Source of the DNA: Candidatus Bipolaricaulota bacterium
GTDB lineage: Bacteria; Bipolaricaulota; Bipolaricaulia; Bipolaricaulales; Bipolaricaulaceae
Direction: 5' to 3'
Assembly (NCBI GenBank): GCA_022838705.1
Contig: JALHJZ010000003.1
Coordinates: forward strand, 62,001 to 126,000
Length of the DNA stretch: 64,000 nt
Shown: positions 1 through 7,961 of the stretch, piece after piece
Position numbering within the stretch: the first letter of the stretch is position 1
How the letters are laid out: each line of letters opens with the position of its first letter
Notes under the pieces: model-generated
The model's input: only the letters and a program-made list of their open reading frames with translations
Told to the model about the DNA's origin: nothing
The model's database searches: none
Made by a program: the position numbers and the translations under genes

Positions 1-484
1 TCACTTCGGGGATGGGGAACGCGCCCACGTAGGCCACCTTGCCCGTCTTGGTGAGCGCTCCGGCCATGAGGCCGTTCAGGTAGTAGACCTGGTAGAAGTC
101 GGCCATGTAGGTGGCGAGGTTCGGGGCCCGCATGAACCCGGAGCAGTGGGCGAGGATCACCTTTGGGTACCGCAGGGCGGCGGCGTAGGTCCCGTCCATG
201 AACCCGAAGCTCGTGGTGAACACGATGTTACAGCCCTGGCGGACCAGCTGATCGATGTAGGTCTCCACCTCGCCCTCGGGCACCGACTCCACGTACACCG
301 TCTCCAGCCAGGGGAAGTTCTGTTCGCAGATTTCGCGGGCCACGTTGTGGGCGTGGGACCAGCCGTAGTCCCCGATGGGCCCGACGTAGATGAACCCCAC
401 CTTCACGGTCTCCGCGGCCAGGCCAAGGGTGCAAAGACCGGCCACCGCTGCCACGATCGCCGCTATCTTTAGACTCCTTCGCAC
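1..484 (-). CDS. BMP-family ABC transporter substrate-binding protein, N-terminal part (cut by window edge)
   Basis: Extracytoplasmic binding protein of a BMP/PnrA-type nucleoside ABC transporter. The GTG at 484 follows a strong AAAGGAGG site five bases upstream. The first ~24 residues form a Sec signal peptide ending in LGLAA before ETVKVG. No lipobox is clear: the Cys at residue 18 follows Leu. The mature part begins with the family hallmark VGFIYVGPIGDYGWSHAH and continues with an alternating fold (LVRQGCNIVFTTSFGFMD). About 161 codons are present; the C-terminal half lies beyond base 1. It is the last gene of a minus-strand operon with an ATPase and two permeases. Ligand (nucleoside, purine or another) is inferred from family and neighbours. 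Confidence 0.88.
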   Translation of the reverse strand, partial: MRRSLKIAAIVAAVAGLCTLGLAAETVKVGFIYVGPIGDYGWSHAHNVAREICEQNFPWLETVYVESVPEGEVETYIDQLVRQGCNIVFTTSFGFMDGTYAAALRYPKVILAHCSGFMRAPNLATYMADFYQVYYLNGLMAGALTKTGKVAYVGAFPIPEV

Positions 485-566
485 TTTAACCTCCTTTTGT
501 GCTCTGACTCATCACCGCTTGCCGAACGCCGATCGCTGGATTCATGCCCTCGGTTCTCACCCCCTT

Positions 567-1496
567 TCACTTTTCCCCCCGGGCATACGGGACGCCGAGG
601 GCCCCCGGTGCTCCCCGGCGGCGCTGGGCGCCCCCGAGCCCGACAAAGGCCAGAACAATTATAGCGGCGGCGTAGGGCATGAGCTTGAGGAGCTCCGGAG
701 CCACCCAGGGTTGCAGCCGATAGGACAGGTGATACAAGGCGCCGAACAGGACCGCCCCCCCGATCGCCTGGACGGGATCCCAGGCCACGAAGATGGTGAG
801 GGCGATCACGATCCAACCCATCCCCCCGGTCATCCCCTCCGTCCAGGAGGGGCGGTACTCCACGGACAGGTACCCCCCGGCCACCCCGGCGAGGACCCCC
901 CCGAGGATGACCGCCAGGTACCGCACCAGGTACACGTTCACCCCGAGGGCATCGGCGGTGGCTGGGGACTCCCCCACCGACCGCAGCGTGATCCCCCACC
1001 GAGTACGGTACAGGAGCACCCACAGCACCACGGCCAGGACCAGGCCCAGGTAAGTGATGATGCTCTGGTTCTGAAACAGCATCGGCCCCAAGATGGGGAT
1101 GTCCGCCAGGTAGGGCACGGTGATGGCGGGCAGGGGGTGCTTGAGCGGGACGCCCTCCCACCCCCGGCCGAGCAGGCCCGAAAGCCCCAGGCCGAACATG
1201 GTGAGGGCGAGGCCGGAGACGTACTGGTTGGCCCGCAGGGTCACGGTGAGGAAGGCGTGGATCAGGGCGGCCCCGCCCCCGGCCACCGCTGCCACCAGGA
1301 TCCCCAGCCCGGGGTTCCCGGTGGATTGGGCCACGGCGAACGCGGAGAACGCCCCGATGGCCATCATCCCCTCCACCCCCAGGTTCACCACCCCGGACCG
1401 CTCCGCGTACACCTCCCCCAGGGTTCCCCAAAGGAGCGGGGTCCCGTAGGCGAGCGCCCGCGCGATCGTGCTGATGAGCCACTCTTCCCAACCCAT
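567..1496 (-). CDS. BMP-type nucleoside ABC transporter permease 2 (YufQ/NupQ-like)
   Basis: Integral membrane permease of the RbsC-type (BPD_transp_2) superfamily, 309 aa. The N terminus carries the family motif ALAYGTPLLWGTLGEVYAER followed by SGVVNLGVEGMM, typical of the second permease of BMP transporters. Eight to ten hydrophobic segments are visible. The start lies 3 nt after the TGA of the preceding permease, so the genes are translationally coupled. It should pair with the larger permease to form the channel energised by the duplicated ATPase at 2591-4159. The 82-nt gap to the binding-protein gene holds only that gene's ribosome site. Confidence 0.9.
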   Translation of the reverse strand: MGWEEWLISTIARALAYGTPLLWGTLGEVYAERSGVVNLGVEGMMAIGAFSAFAVAQSTGNPGLGILVAAVAGGGAALIHAFLTVTLRANQYVSGLALTMFGLGLSGLLGRGWEGVPLKHPLPAITVPYLADIPILGPMLFQNQSIITYLGLVLAVVLWVLLYRTRWGITLRSVGESPATADALGVNVYLVRYLAVILGGVLAGVAGGYLSVEYRPSWTEGMTGGMGWIVIALTIFVAWDPVQAIGGAVLFGALYHLSYRLQPWVAPELLKLMPYAAAIIVLAFVGLGGAQRRRGAPGALGVPYARGEK

Positions 1497-1499
1497 CTC

Positions 1500-2594
1500 T
1501 CACCCCTCGCTCGCGGCCCTCTTAGGTGCCCACCGGATATGCCAGTACATGAGGAGCTCACTTCCGATCAAAAAGAACAGGATCAGCCCGTTGAACACAT
1601 CCGTGACCTGGAACGGCATCGCCAGCGCCACCTTGATCACATCCCCGGCGGCGAAGATCAGCCCAAACAGGAGCGCGGTCACCACGGCGGCGAGGGGGCT
1701 CCCCCTGGCCAGCCAGGCGACGATGATCGCGGTGTAGCCATAGCCCATGGAGATGTGGGCCGGGCTGCGCAGCCGGTAGTGCACCCCCGCCATCTCCCCC
1801 GCCCCGGCCAACCCCGCCAGTCCCCCCGAAATGAGCATCACCCAGAGCGTCACTTTGAGGAAATCGATCCCGGCGTAGCGGGCGGCGTCCTGGGACTGCC
1901 CCACCACCCGGGTCTCGTATCCCAGCTTCGTCCGGGAGAGGAGGAACGCGCAGGCGATCGCCATGGCCACCCCCACCACCAGGGTGATCCAATGGACGCG
2001 GGTGCCGGGGATCAGGGGCAGGCGCGCCGCTCGGGGGAAGAGGTCGCTGTAGGCAAACCCACGGGCGGTAGGCCCCTTCCAGGGGCCATGGACCAGCCAC
2101 TCCACGATGTACATCATGACGTAGTTCAGCATCAGGGTGGAGATGACGTCGTTCACTCGGAGCTTCACCTTGAGCAGGGCGGGGATCATCCCCCACACGG
2201 CGCCGGCGAGGAACCCGGCCAGGAACATGGCCGGAAGGAGCCACGGATCCGGGAGGCCGGAGAACAAAGCCACCCCGGTGGCCGCCACCGCCCCGGCGAG
2301 GATCTGCCCTTCAGCACCGATGTTCCAGAACTGGGCGCGGAAGGCCACCACCAGCCCCACCCCGCACAGGATGAGGGGGATCGCCCGCCGCACCACCTCC
2401 GCCCACCCCTGGGGGCTGGCGAGCGTCCCCTGAAAGATGACACGATAGGCGTGCCAGGGGTTCACCCCGTAGCCCCAGAAGATCACCGCCGCTACGAGCA
2501 GCGCCAGCACCACCGCGAGCAGAGAGATCCCGAGCACCGCCCCCCGCGACGGGGCAAGGCGCCTCTCCAATACGAACGGCCCGACCCTCTTCAC
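1500..2594 (-). CDS. BMP-type nucleoside ABC transporter permease 1 (YufP/NupP-like)
   Basis: 364 aa, RbsC-type permease and larger partner of the downstream permease. It has an N-terminal cytoplasmic stretch, a first membrane segment near residues 17-43, then VVRRAIPLILCGVGLVVAFR and FWNIGAEGQILAGA, the conserved motif of this subfamily, followed by repeated hydrophobic segments. A GTG start overlaps the TGA of the ATPase gene as GTGA (2591-2594). Transport direction is inward by family. Substrate specificity cannot be read from the sequence, but the divergent xanthine dehydrogenase genes point to purines. Confidence 0.9.
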   Translation of the reverse strand: MKRVGPFVLERRLAPSRGAVLGISLLAVVLALLVAAVIFWGYGVNPWHAYRVIFQGTLASPQGWAEVVRRAIPLILCGVGLVVAFRAQFWNIGAEGQILAGAVAATGVALFSGLPDPWLLPAMFLAGFLAGAVWGMIPALLKVKLRVNDVISTLMLNYVMMYIVEWLVHGPWKGPTARGFAYSDLFPRAARLPLIPGTRVHWITLVVGVAMAIACAFLLSRTKLGYETRVVGQSQDAARYAGIDFLKVTLWVMLISGGLAGLAGAGEMAGVHYRLRSPAHISMGYGYTAIIVAWLARGSPLAAVVTALLFGLIFAAGDVIKVALAMPFQVTDVFNGLILFFLIGSELLMYWHIRWAPKRAASEG

Positions 2595-4159
2595 CGCGGA
2601 TCACCCATCCCGGACCTTGTACCGGCCATCATGAGCCCGATCTCCCCAAGCTCTGCCGCAGAAGCTTCAACTATCCCCATGATCTCCCCGCGGAACATCA
2701 CGGCGATCCGGTCGGCCAGGGACACGATCTCCTCCAGGTCCTCCGACACGAGGAGCACCCCGGCCCCGGCGTCCCGCTGCCGGAGGAGGAGCTGCCGGAT
2801 GAGTTCGGTGGCCCCCACGTCGAGGCCATAGGTGGGATGCGCGGCCACCACCAGCCCTGGCTCCCCGGAGAGCTCGCGGGCGAGGATGAGCTTCTGGATG
2901 TTCCCCCCCGAGAGGAGCTTGGCCGGGGTCTTGGGGGAGGGCGTTATGATCTCGTACTCCTCGATCGCCTGCTCGGCAAACCGCCTCACCTCCGCCAGCC
3001 GCAAGAGCGGCCCACTGGAGAACGGAGGCCGGTGGTGCTTCTTCAGGATGAGGTTCTCCTCCACGGTCATCCCTGGGACGATCCCCATCCGGAGGCGCTC
3101 CTCGGGGATGTGGGCCACCCCAGCATCGGCCACCGTTCGCGGCGACCTGTTGGTGAGGGGTCGCCCCAACACCACCACCTCTCCCCCTTGAGCCCGCCGG
3201 AGGCCGCAGATCACCTCCACGAGCTCCCGCTGCCCGTTTCCCGCCACCCCGGCGATCCCCACGATCTCCCCCCGGCACACGGTGAGGGAGATGCCCCTGA
3301 GGGCGGGCAGCCCCCGATCGTTCACGGCCCGAAGATCCCGGAGGACGAGGGCCTCCTTCCCCGGCGTACACTCCGCCTTGGAGATGCGGAACACCACGTC
3401 CCGACCCACCATCATCCTCGCCAAGGAAGCCTTGTCCGTCTCCGCCACGGGCAGGGTGTCGATCACCTTGCCCCGGCGCATCACCGTCACCCGGTCCGCG
3501 GCCTCCATCACCTCGTCCAGCTTGTGGGTGATGAAGACGACCGCGTGCCCTTCCTCCTTCATGCGCGCCAGGACTTTGAATAGCTCCCCCGTCTCCTGGG
3601 GGGTGAGGACGCTGGTGGGCTCGTCCAGGATCAGGACATCCGCCCCGCGGTACAGGGCTTTCAGGATCTCCACCCGTTGCTGCTCGCCGGCGGAGAGCTG
3701 CCACACCCGGGCCTTGGGGTCGACGGGGAGGTTGTAGCGCTCGCCGAGCTCGCGGAGGCCCCGCTCCACGACCCGGGCCGGGCCGAAGAACGGGGTCCCC
3801 TGAAGGCCCAACGCCACGTTCTCCGCCACCGTATGGGGATAGACGAGCTTGAAGTGCTGGTGGACCATGCCGATCCCGCACGCGATGGCATCGCGGGGGG
3901 AGCGGATCACCACCTTCCGGCCCTTGACGTAGATCTCCCCCGCGTCGGGGCGGTAGAGGCCGTAGAGGATGTTCATCAAGGTGGTCTTCCCGGCACCGTT
4001 CTCCCCGAGGAGGGCGTGGACCTCGCCGGGGCGGACGTCGAGGGTTACCCGGTCATTGGCCACGACCCCCGGGAACGACTTGGTGACCCCCTCGAGGAGG
4101 ACCAGAGGCGGGGAGTTCTGGTTTCCACCCAGATCGCCAGCGCCCGGGGCGGCCATCAT
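2591..4159 (-). CDS. BMP-type nucleoside ABC transporter ATPase with two fused nucleotide-binding domains (YufO/NupO-like)
   Basis: 522 aa with two fused ABC domains like RbsA/YufO. Domain 1: Walker A GENGAGKTT near residues 52-60, signature LSAGEQ at 155-160, Walker B LILDEP at 176-181. Domain 2 has a degenerate Walker A (GVAGNGQRE) and signature LSGGNIQK, the usual asymmetry of this subfamily. Two ATGs stand in tandem at 4159 and 4156. No Shine-Dalgarno precedes them, but a good promoter ends 8 nt upstream, so the mRNA is probably leaderless. First gene of the four-gene transporter operon. Confidence 0.92.
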   Translation of the reverse strand: MMAAPGAGDLGGNQNSPPLVLLEGVTKSFPGVVANDRVTLDVRPGEVHALLGENGAGKTTLMNILYGLYRPDAGEIYVKGRKVVIRSPRDAIACGIGMVHQHFKLVYPHTVAENVALGLQGTPFFGPARVVERGLRELGERYNLPVDPKARVWQLSAGEQQRVEILKALYRGADVLILDEPTSVLTPQETGELFKVLARMKEEGHAVVFITHKLDEVMEAADRVTVMRRGKVIDTLPVAETDKASLARMMVGRDVVFRISKAECTPGKEALVLRDLRAVNDRGLPALRGISLTVCRGEIVGIAGVAGNGQRELVEVICGLRRAQGGEVVVLGRPLTNRSPRTVADAGVAHIPEERLRMGIVPGMTVEENLILKKHHRPPFSSGPLLRLAEVRRFAEQAIEEYEIITPSPKTPAKLLSGGNIQKLILARELSGEPGLVVAAHPTYGLDVGATELIRQLLLRQRDAGAGVLLVSEDLEEIVSLADRIAVMFRGEIMGIVEASAAELGEIGLMMAGTRSGMGDPR

Positions 4160-4167
4160 GAGGGGTG

Positions 4168-4197
4168 AGTATAGCGACCCCCCGTTCCGATGGTCAA
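4168..4197 (-). promoter_or_regulatory. Sigma70-like promoter of the BMP transporter operon, probably leaderless
   Basis: On the minus strand, -35 TTGACC (4192-4197), an 18-nt spacer and -10 TATACT (4168-4173). Only 8 nt separate the -10 from the first ATG (4159), so transcription should start at or within 1-2 nt of the start codon. Confidence 0.75.
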
Positions 4198-4198
4198 G

Positions 4199-4228
4199 TT
4201 GCCTGACAGGTTGGGCGGCCGGTATACT
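4199..4228 (+). promoter_or_regulatory. Sigma70-like promoter of the xanthine dehydrogenase-type operon
   Basis: -35 TTGCCT (4199-4204), 18-nt spacer, -10 TATACT (4223-4228). The predicted start is about 10 nt before the GTG at 4246. Its -35 lies one base from the -35 of the divergent transporter promoter, so the two polymerase sites should compete or share control. Confidence 0.7.
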
Positions 4229-4245
4229 GCACCCGGTGAGCTGAG

Positions 4246-5094
4246 GTGCGCCTGACGGGGATTCGCCGGTTCCACTTCGCCCGGGATGCGGAGGAAGCCC
4301 TCTCCCTCCTCGCCGCCTACGATGGCGGCGCGGCCCTCCTCGCGGGCGGGGTTGACCTCCTGCGCTCCCCGCGGGGCGACATCGAGGGGGTCATTGACAT
4401 CACGCGGATCGGCCTCTCCTACGTTCGCGAGTCCCGCGGCGGCCTCGCGATCGGGGCCACGACGACCCTCACCGAGATCCTCGCCTCCGCTGCGGCCCCC
4501 GCGTACGCCGGGGGCCTGCTCGCCTCCGCCCTGAGCCAGGTGGCGGCCCCTCCGCTTCGGAACATGGCCACGCTCGGGGGGGCCCTCGTGTCGGCCCATC
4601 CGTGGGCCGACATCCCGACCGTCCTTGTTGCCCTCGGAGCGGAGGTCCGCTGGCAGGGGGAGAAGGTGGGGAAGGCGCCGGTGGAGGAGCTGTACGGGAC
4701 CGCGTTCCGCGGGTTGTTCCGCCGCGCCGTGGCGCTGGAGGTGGTCCTCCCACCGTGGGAGGGAGCCTTCGCCCACGAGAAGATCTCCCGCACCCGGTAC
4801 GATATCGCCCTCCTCAACGCATGCTGCGGCCTAGGGCTCGACGGCGAGGAGATCCGGTGGGCACGGGTCGCCGTCGGAGCACGGCCGAACCGAGGGGAGA
4901 GGCTCCCCTGGGCCGAGGAGGCCTTGATCGGCCGTAAGCCCGGAGGGGAGCTGTGGAACGAGGTTCAGAGGCTGGTGGAGAGCCGGGTCGAGGTGGGAGA
5001 CGACCGCCGGGCCGGGGCCGCCTGGCGCCGCCGTACCGCGGGGGTCCTCGTCCGCCGGGCCCTCGCCCGTGCTGCCCAACGGGGGGAGACGTGA
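4246..5094 (+). CDS. Xanthine dehydrogenase-family FAD-binding subunit (CoxM/XdhB-like)
   Basis: 282 aa. The FAD-binding subunit of a three-gene molybdenum hydroxylase passes electrons from the iron-sulfur subunit to its acceptor. The family pattern is clear: LLAGGVDLLRS near residues 30-40 (FAD pyrophosphate loop) and a second loop ATLGGALVSAHPWADIPT near 107-124, then a C-terminal CO-dehydrogenase flavoprotein-type domain. The GTG at 4246 gives the expected N terminus (MRLTGIRRFHFARDAEEAL). The next gene starts at or shortly after its TGA. Substrate is unknown; purines are suggested by the adjacent transporter. Confidence 0.9.
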   Translation: MRLTGIRRFHFARDAEEALSLLAAYDGGAALLAGGVDLLRSPRGDIEGVIDITRIGLSYVRESRGGLAIGATTTLTEILASAAAPAYAGGLLASALSQVAAPPLRNMATLGGALVSAHPWADIPTVLVALGAEVRWQGEKVGKAPVEELYGTAFRGLFRRAVALEVVLPPWEGAFAHEKISRTRYDIALLNACCGLGLDGEEIRWARVAVGARPNRGERLPWAEEALIGRKPGGELWNEVQRLVESRVEVGDDRRAGAAWRRRTAGVLVRRALARAAQRGET

Positions 5095-5129
5095 CGATCC
5101 CTGTTCAGCAGGACCAGGGTGGAGATAGG

Positions 5130-5603
5130 ATGAAGCTCTCCTTTGAACTAAACGGAATCGAGCACTACCTGGATGTCGAGCCGGGCGAGCCGCTCCTCTC
5201 CCTCCTCCGGCGGTTGGGGATGAAATCGGTGAAGGAGGGATGCGGGACAGGGGACTGCGGGGCGTGCACAGTGCTTCTGGATGGGCGAGCGGTGCGGTCG
5301 TGCCTCATGGTTGCCCCCCAGGTCCAGGGGAAGCGGGTCATGACCCTCGACGGGCTGGGCACGGTGAACGATCCCCACCCTCTCCAGGAGGCGTTCCTCG
5401 AATGTGGGGCCGTGCAGTGTGGGTTCTGCACGCCGGGGATGATCCTCGTCGCCTACGAACTCCTCACCCGTACCAGCGATCCCACGCCCGACGACGTGCG
5501 GAACGCAATCGCGGGGAACCTGTGCCGGTGCACGGGGTACGTGAAGATCGTGGATGCGGTCCTCCGCGCTGCGGAGTGGAAGCGGGAGGGAAGATGGCGG
5601 TAG
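5130..5603 (+). CDS. Xanthine dehydrogenase-family [2Fe-2S] subunit (CoxS/XdhC-like)
   Basis: 157 aa from the ATG at 5130 (GGAGATAGG upstream). An in-frame GTG at 5091 with GGGGGAG before it and a GTGA overlap with the FAD gene is an alternative, adding 13 residues. The N-terminal plant-type ferredoxin domain has Cys38, Cys43, Cys46 and Cys58. The C-terminal all-helical domain carries the second cluster motif QCGFCTPGM and GNLCRCTGY. The protein relays electrons from the molybdenum site to FAD. It overlaps the next gene by 10 nt. Confidence 0.93.
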   Translation: MKLSFELNGIEHYLDVEPGEPLLSLLRRLGMKSVKEGCGTGDCGACTVLLDGRAVRSCLMVAPQVQGKRVMTLDGLGTVNDPHPLQEAFLECGAVQCGFCTPGMILVAYELLTRTSDPTPDDVRNAIAGNLCRCTGYVKIVDAVLRAAEWKREGRWR

Positions 5604-7915
5604 AGACGCAGCAGGGAGGGGCAGTGGGCCAGAGCGTGCGCAAGGTGGACGGGCCATCCCTCGTCGCGGGGAAGCCCCTGTTCACCCTCGATCTCGACAT
5701 CCCGGGATCCCTCGTCGGGGCGATCCTCCCCTCCCCTCATGCCCACGCCCGGATCGTCAGTGTGGATACGTCCGCGGCGGAACAGGTCCCGGGGGTGCGG
5801 GCGATCCTCCACCACGGGAACGTGCCCCGCGTCCCGTACACCACCGCCGGGCAGGGGTGGCCGGAGCCCTCTCCCTACGATACGGTCCTGTTCGATACGA
5901 AGGTCCGCTTCGTCGGGGACCGGGTGGCGGCGGTGGCCGCGGAGACGGAGGACGCGGCAGCGGAGGCGCTAGCTAGGATCCGCGTGGAGTACGAACTCCT
6001 TCCCCCCATCCTCTCCCCTGAGGAGGCCCTCGCCCCCGGGGCCCCGATCATCCACGACGAGCCCGATGCGGAGGGGATCTACGATGCTTCCCACAACATC
6101 GCCGCGGCAGTGGACATCCCGATCGGGGACGCGGCGGCGGCCCTCGCCGCCGCCCCGGTGACGGCCGAGGCGACGTGCGAGATCCCGTACTCCCAGCACG
6201 CGACGATCGAGCCCCACTGCGTGATCGCCTACTTCGACGATGCGGGGCGGCTCGTCGTGCGCACCTCGACCCAGGTCCCGTTCCACGTCCGGCGGATCGT
6301 GGCGCGGGTCGTCGGGCTCGACCCGGCCCGGATTCGGGTCGTCAAGCCCCGCATCGGCGGAGGCTTTGGGTCCAAGCAGGAGGTCCTCCTCGAACCGGTG
6401 GCGGCGCTGCTGGCCCTGCGGACGGGCCGGCCGGTGCGGATGGCCTACACCCGCCAGGAGGTGTTCGTGGCGAGCCGGACCCGGCATCCGATGAAAGTCA
6501 CGGTGAGGTTGGGGGCCACCAAGGATGGAGCCCTCCACGCCCTGGAGATGGACGTCCTCTCCAACACCGGCGCCTACGGGGCCCACGCCCTGACCGTGCT
6601 CTCCAACGTGGGATCGAAGACGCTCCCCTTGTACAACAAGGCCCCGCACGTCCACTTCCACGGGAGGGCGGTGTACACGAACCTCCCCGTGGCCGGTGCC
6701 TACCGCGGGTACGGGGCGACGCAGGGGTATTTCGCCCTCGAGGTGGCGATGGACAAGCTCGCCGAGAAGCTGGGCCTTGACCCGGTGGAGCTCCGGAGGA
6801 GGAACTACATCCGGGTCGGGGAGACGTCGCCCATCTTCGAGAAGATCGGGGAGGGCCGCGAGGGGACGGCGCAGATCGTGAGGTCGTGCGCCCTCGAGGA
6901 GTGCCTCAGGATCGGGGCGGAGCGGATCGGGTGGCGCGAAAAGCGGGGCCAGCGGCGTGAGGAAGGACCGTGGGTCCACGGCCTGGGGATGGCATGTGCG
7001 ATGCAGGGGTCGGGGATCACGGGCGTGGACATGGCGGCGGCGACGCTCGTCATGCAGGACGACGGGAGCTTCCGGCTCCTCGTGGGGGCCACCGACCTCG
7101 GGACAGGGTCGGACACGATCCTCGCCCAGATCGCCGCTCAGGAGCTCGGGGTGCCGGTGGACCGGGTCCTCGTCTACTCCTCGGACACCGACTTCACCCC
7201 GTTCGACACCGGGGCCTACGCCTCCAGCACGACCTACGTGTCAGGGAACGCCGTCCTCCGGGCCGCGTCTGACGTGCGGGCCCAGATCCTGGACGTAGCG
7301 GCCGCGGCCCTGGGGGAGCGCGCCTCCGCCCTCGAACTCGCCGCTGGCGTGGTGCGCAGCCGCAAATCGGGGAAGTCCCTCACCCTGAGCGAGATCGGCC
7401 ACCGCGCGACCTACGTGACCGATCAGCGCCAGATCGCGGCCACCGCATCCTTCGCCTGTCCCGAGTCCCCGCCCCCGTTCGCCGCGTTCTTCTGCGAGGT
7501 CGCGGTGGACCGGGAGACGGGCGTGGTGCGGGTGGAGCGGTTTGTGGTCGCCGCCGACTGCGGGGTTGCGATCCACCCCCAGGCGGCGGAGGGGCAGCTC
7601 GAGGGGGCGGTCCTCCAGGGGATCGGCCATGCCCTGTGCGAGGAGATGCTCTTCTCCCCACGGGGCCGCTGCCTGAACGCGGGGTTCTTCGATTACAAGA
7701 TCCCGTCATCCCTCGATGCGCCCGCGATCGAGGCGATCCTCGTCCCGAGCGAGGAGCCGACCGGGCCGTGGGGGGCGAAGTCCATCTCCGAGGTCGGGAT
7801 CAACGGCCCCCTCCCCGCGATCTCGAACGCGATCTACGACGCGGTGGGGGCGCGGATGGTCCGCGCTCCGTTCACGCCGGAGCGGGTGCGGTTCGCCCTC
7901 GGCGTAATCCCCTAG
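5594..7915 (+). CDS. Xanthine dehydrogenase-family molybdopterin-binding catalytic subunit
   Basis: 773 aa from the ATG at 5594, inside the end of the iron-sulfur gene. It has an N-terminal aldehyde oxidase/xanthine dehydrogenase a/b hammerhead domain (about residues 20-130), then the Mo-cofactor domain with GGGFGSKQE, the substrate-pocket segment AGAYRGYGATQG and the catalytic Glu region GAKSISEVG. Most relatives have GAKGxGE here; both glycines are Ser while the Glu is kept. Length is typical for XdhA/CoxL-like large subunits. Active-site form II type rather than CO dehydrogenase, because the CO-specific Cys loop (AYRCSFR) is absent. Probable substrate a purine or aromatic heterocycle. Confidence 0.92.
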   Translation: MAVETQQGGAVGQSVRKVDGPSLVAGKPLFTLDLDIPGSLVGAILPSPHAHARIVSVDTSAAEQVPGVRAILHHGNVPRVPYTTAGQGWPEPSPYDTVLFDTKVRFVGDRVAAVAAETEDAAAEALARIRVEYELLPPILSPEEALAPGAPIIHDEPDAEGIYDASHNIAAAVDIPIGDAAAALAAAPVTAEATCEIPYSQHATIEPHCVIAYFDDAGRLVVRTSTQVPFHVRRIVARVVGLDPARIRVVKPRIGGGFGSKQEVLLEPVAALLALRTGRPVRMAYTRQEVFVASRTRHPMKVTVRLGATKDGALHALEMDVLSNTGAYGAHALTVLSNVGSKTLPLYNKAPHVHFHGRAVYTNLPVAGAYRGYGATQGYFALEVAMDKLAEKLGLDPVELRRRNYIRVGETSPIFEKIGEGREGTAQIVRSCALEECLRIGAERIGWREKRGQRREEGPWVHGLGMACAMQGSGITGVDMAAATLVMQDDGSFRLLVGATDLGTGSDTILAQIAAQELGVPVDRVLVYSSDTDFTPFDTGAYASSTTYVSGNAVLRAASDVRAQILDVAAAALGERASALELAAGVVRSRKSGKSLTLSEIGHRATYVTDQRQIAATASFACPESPPPFAAFFCEVAVDRETGVVRVERFVVAADCGVAIHPQAAEGQLEGAVLQGIGHALCEEMLFSPRGRCLNAGFFDYKIPSSLDAPAIEAILVPSEEPTGPWGAKSISEVGINGPLPAISNAIYDAVGARMVRAPFTPERVRFALGVIP

Positions 7916-7961
7916 CGCGTCGCCCCCCTGGGTCAAGGGCCAGCAGCCGGCGTGGACGGCC

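Noticed and set aside
390..2831. 813-aa open frame on the plus strand
   Set aside because: It is the shadow of the BMP permease and ATPase genes; composition is Pro/Gly/Arg/His-rich, with no domain, and the opposite strand holds clear homologues.
4953..5129. Upstream extension of the [2Fe-2S] gene from 4953
   Set aside because: The extra residues overlap the FAD gene out of frame and lack homology; the ATG at 5130 (or GTG at 5091) matches the family start.
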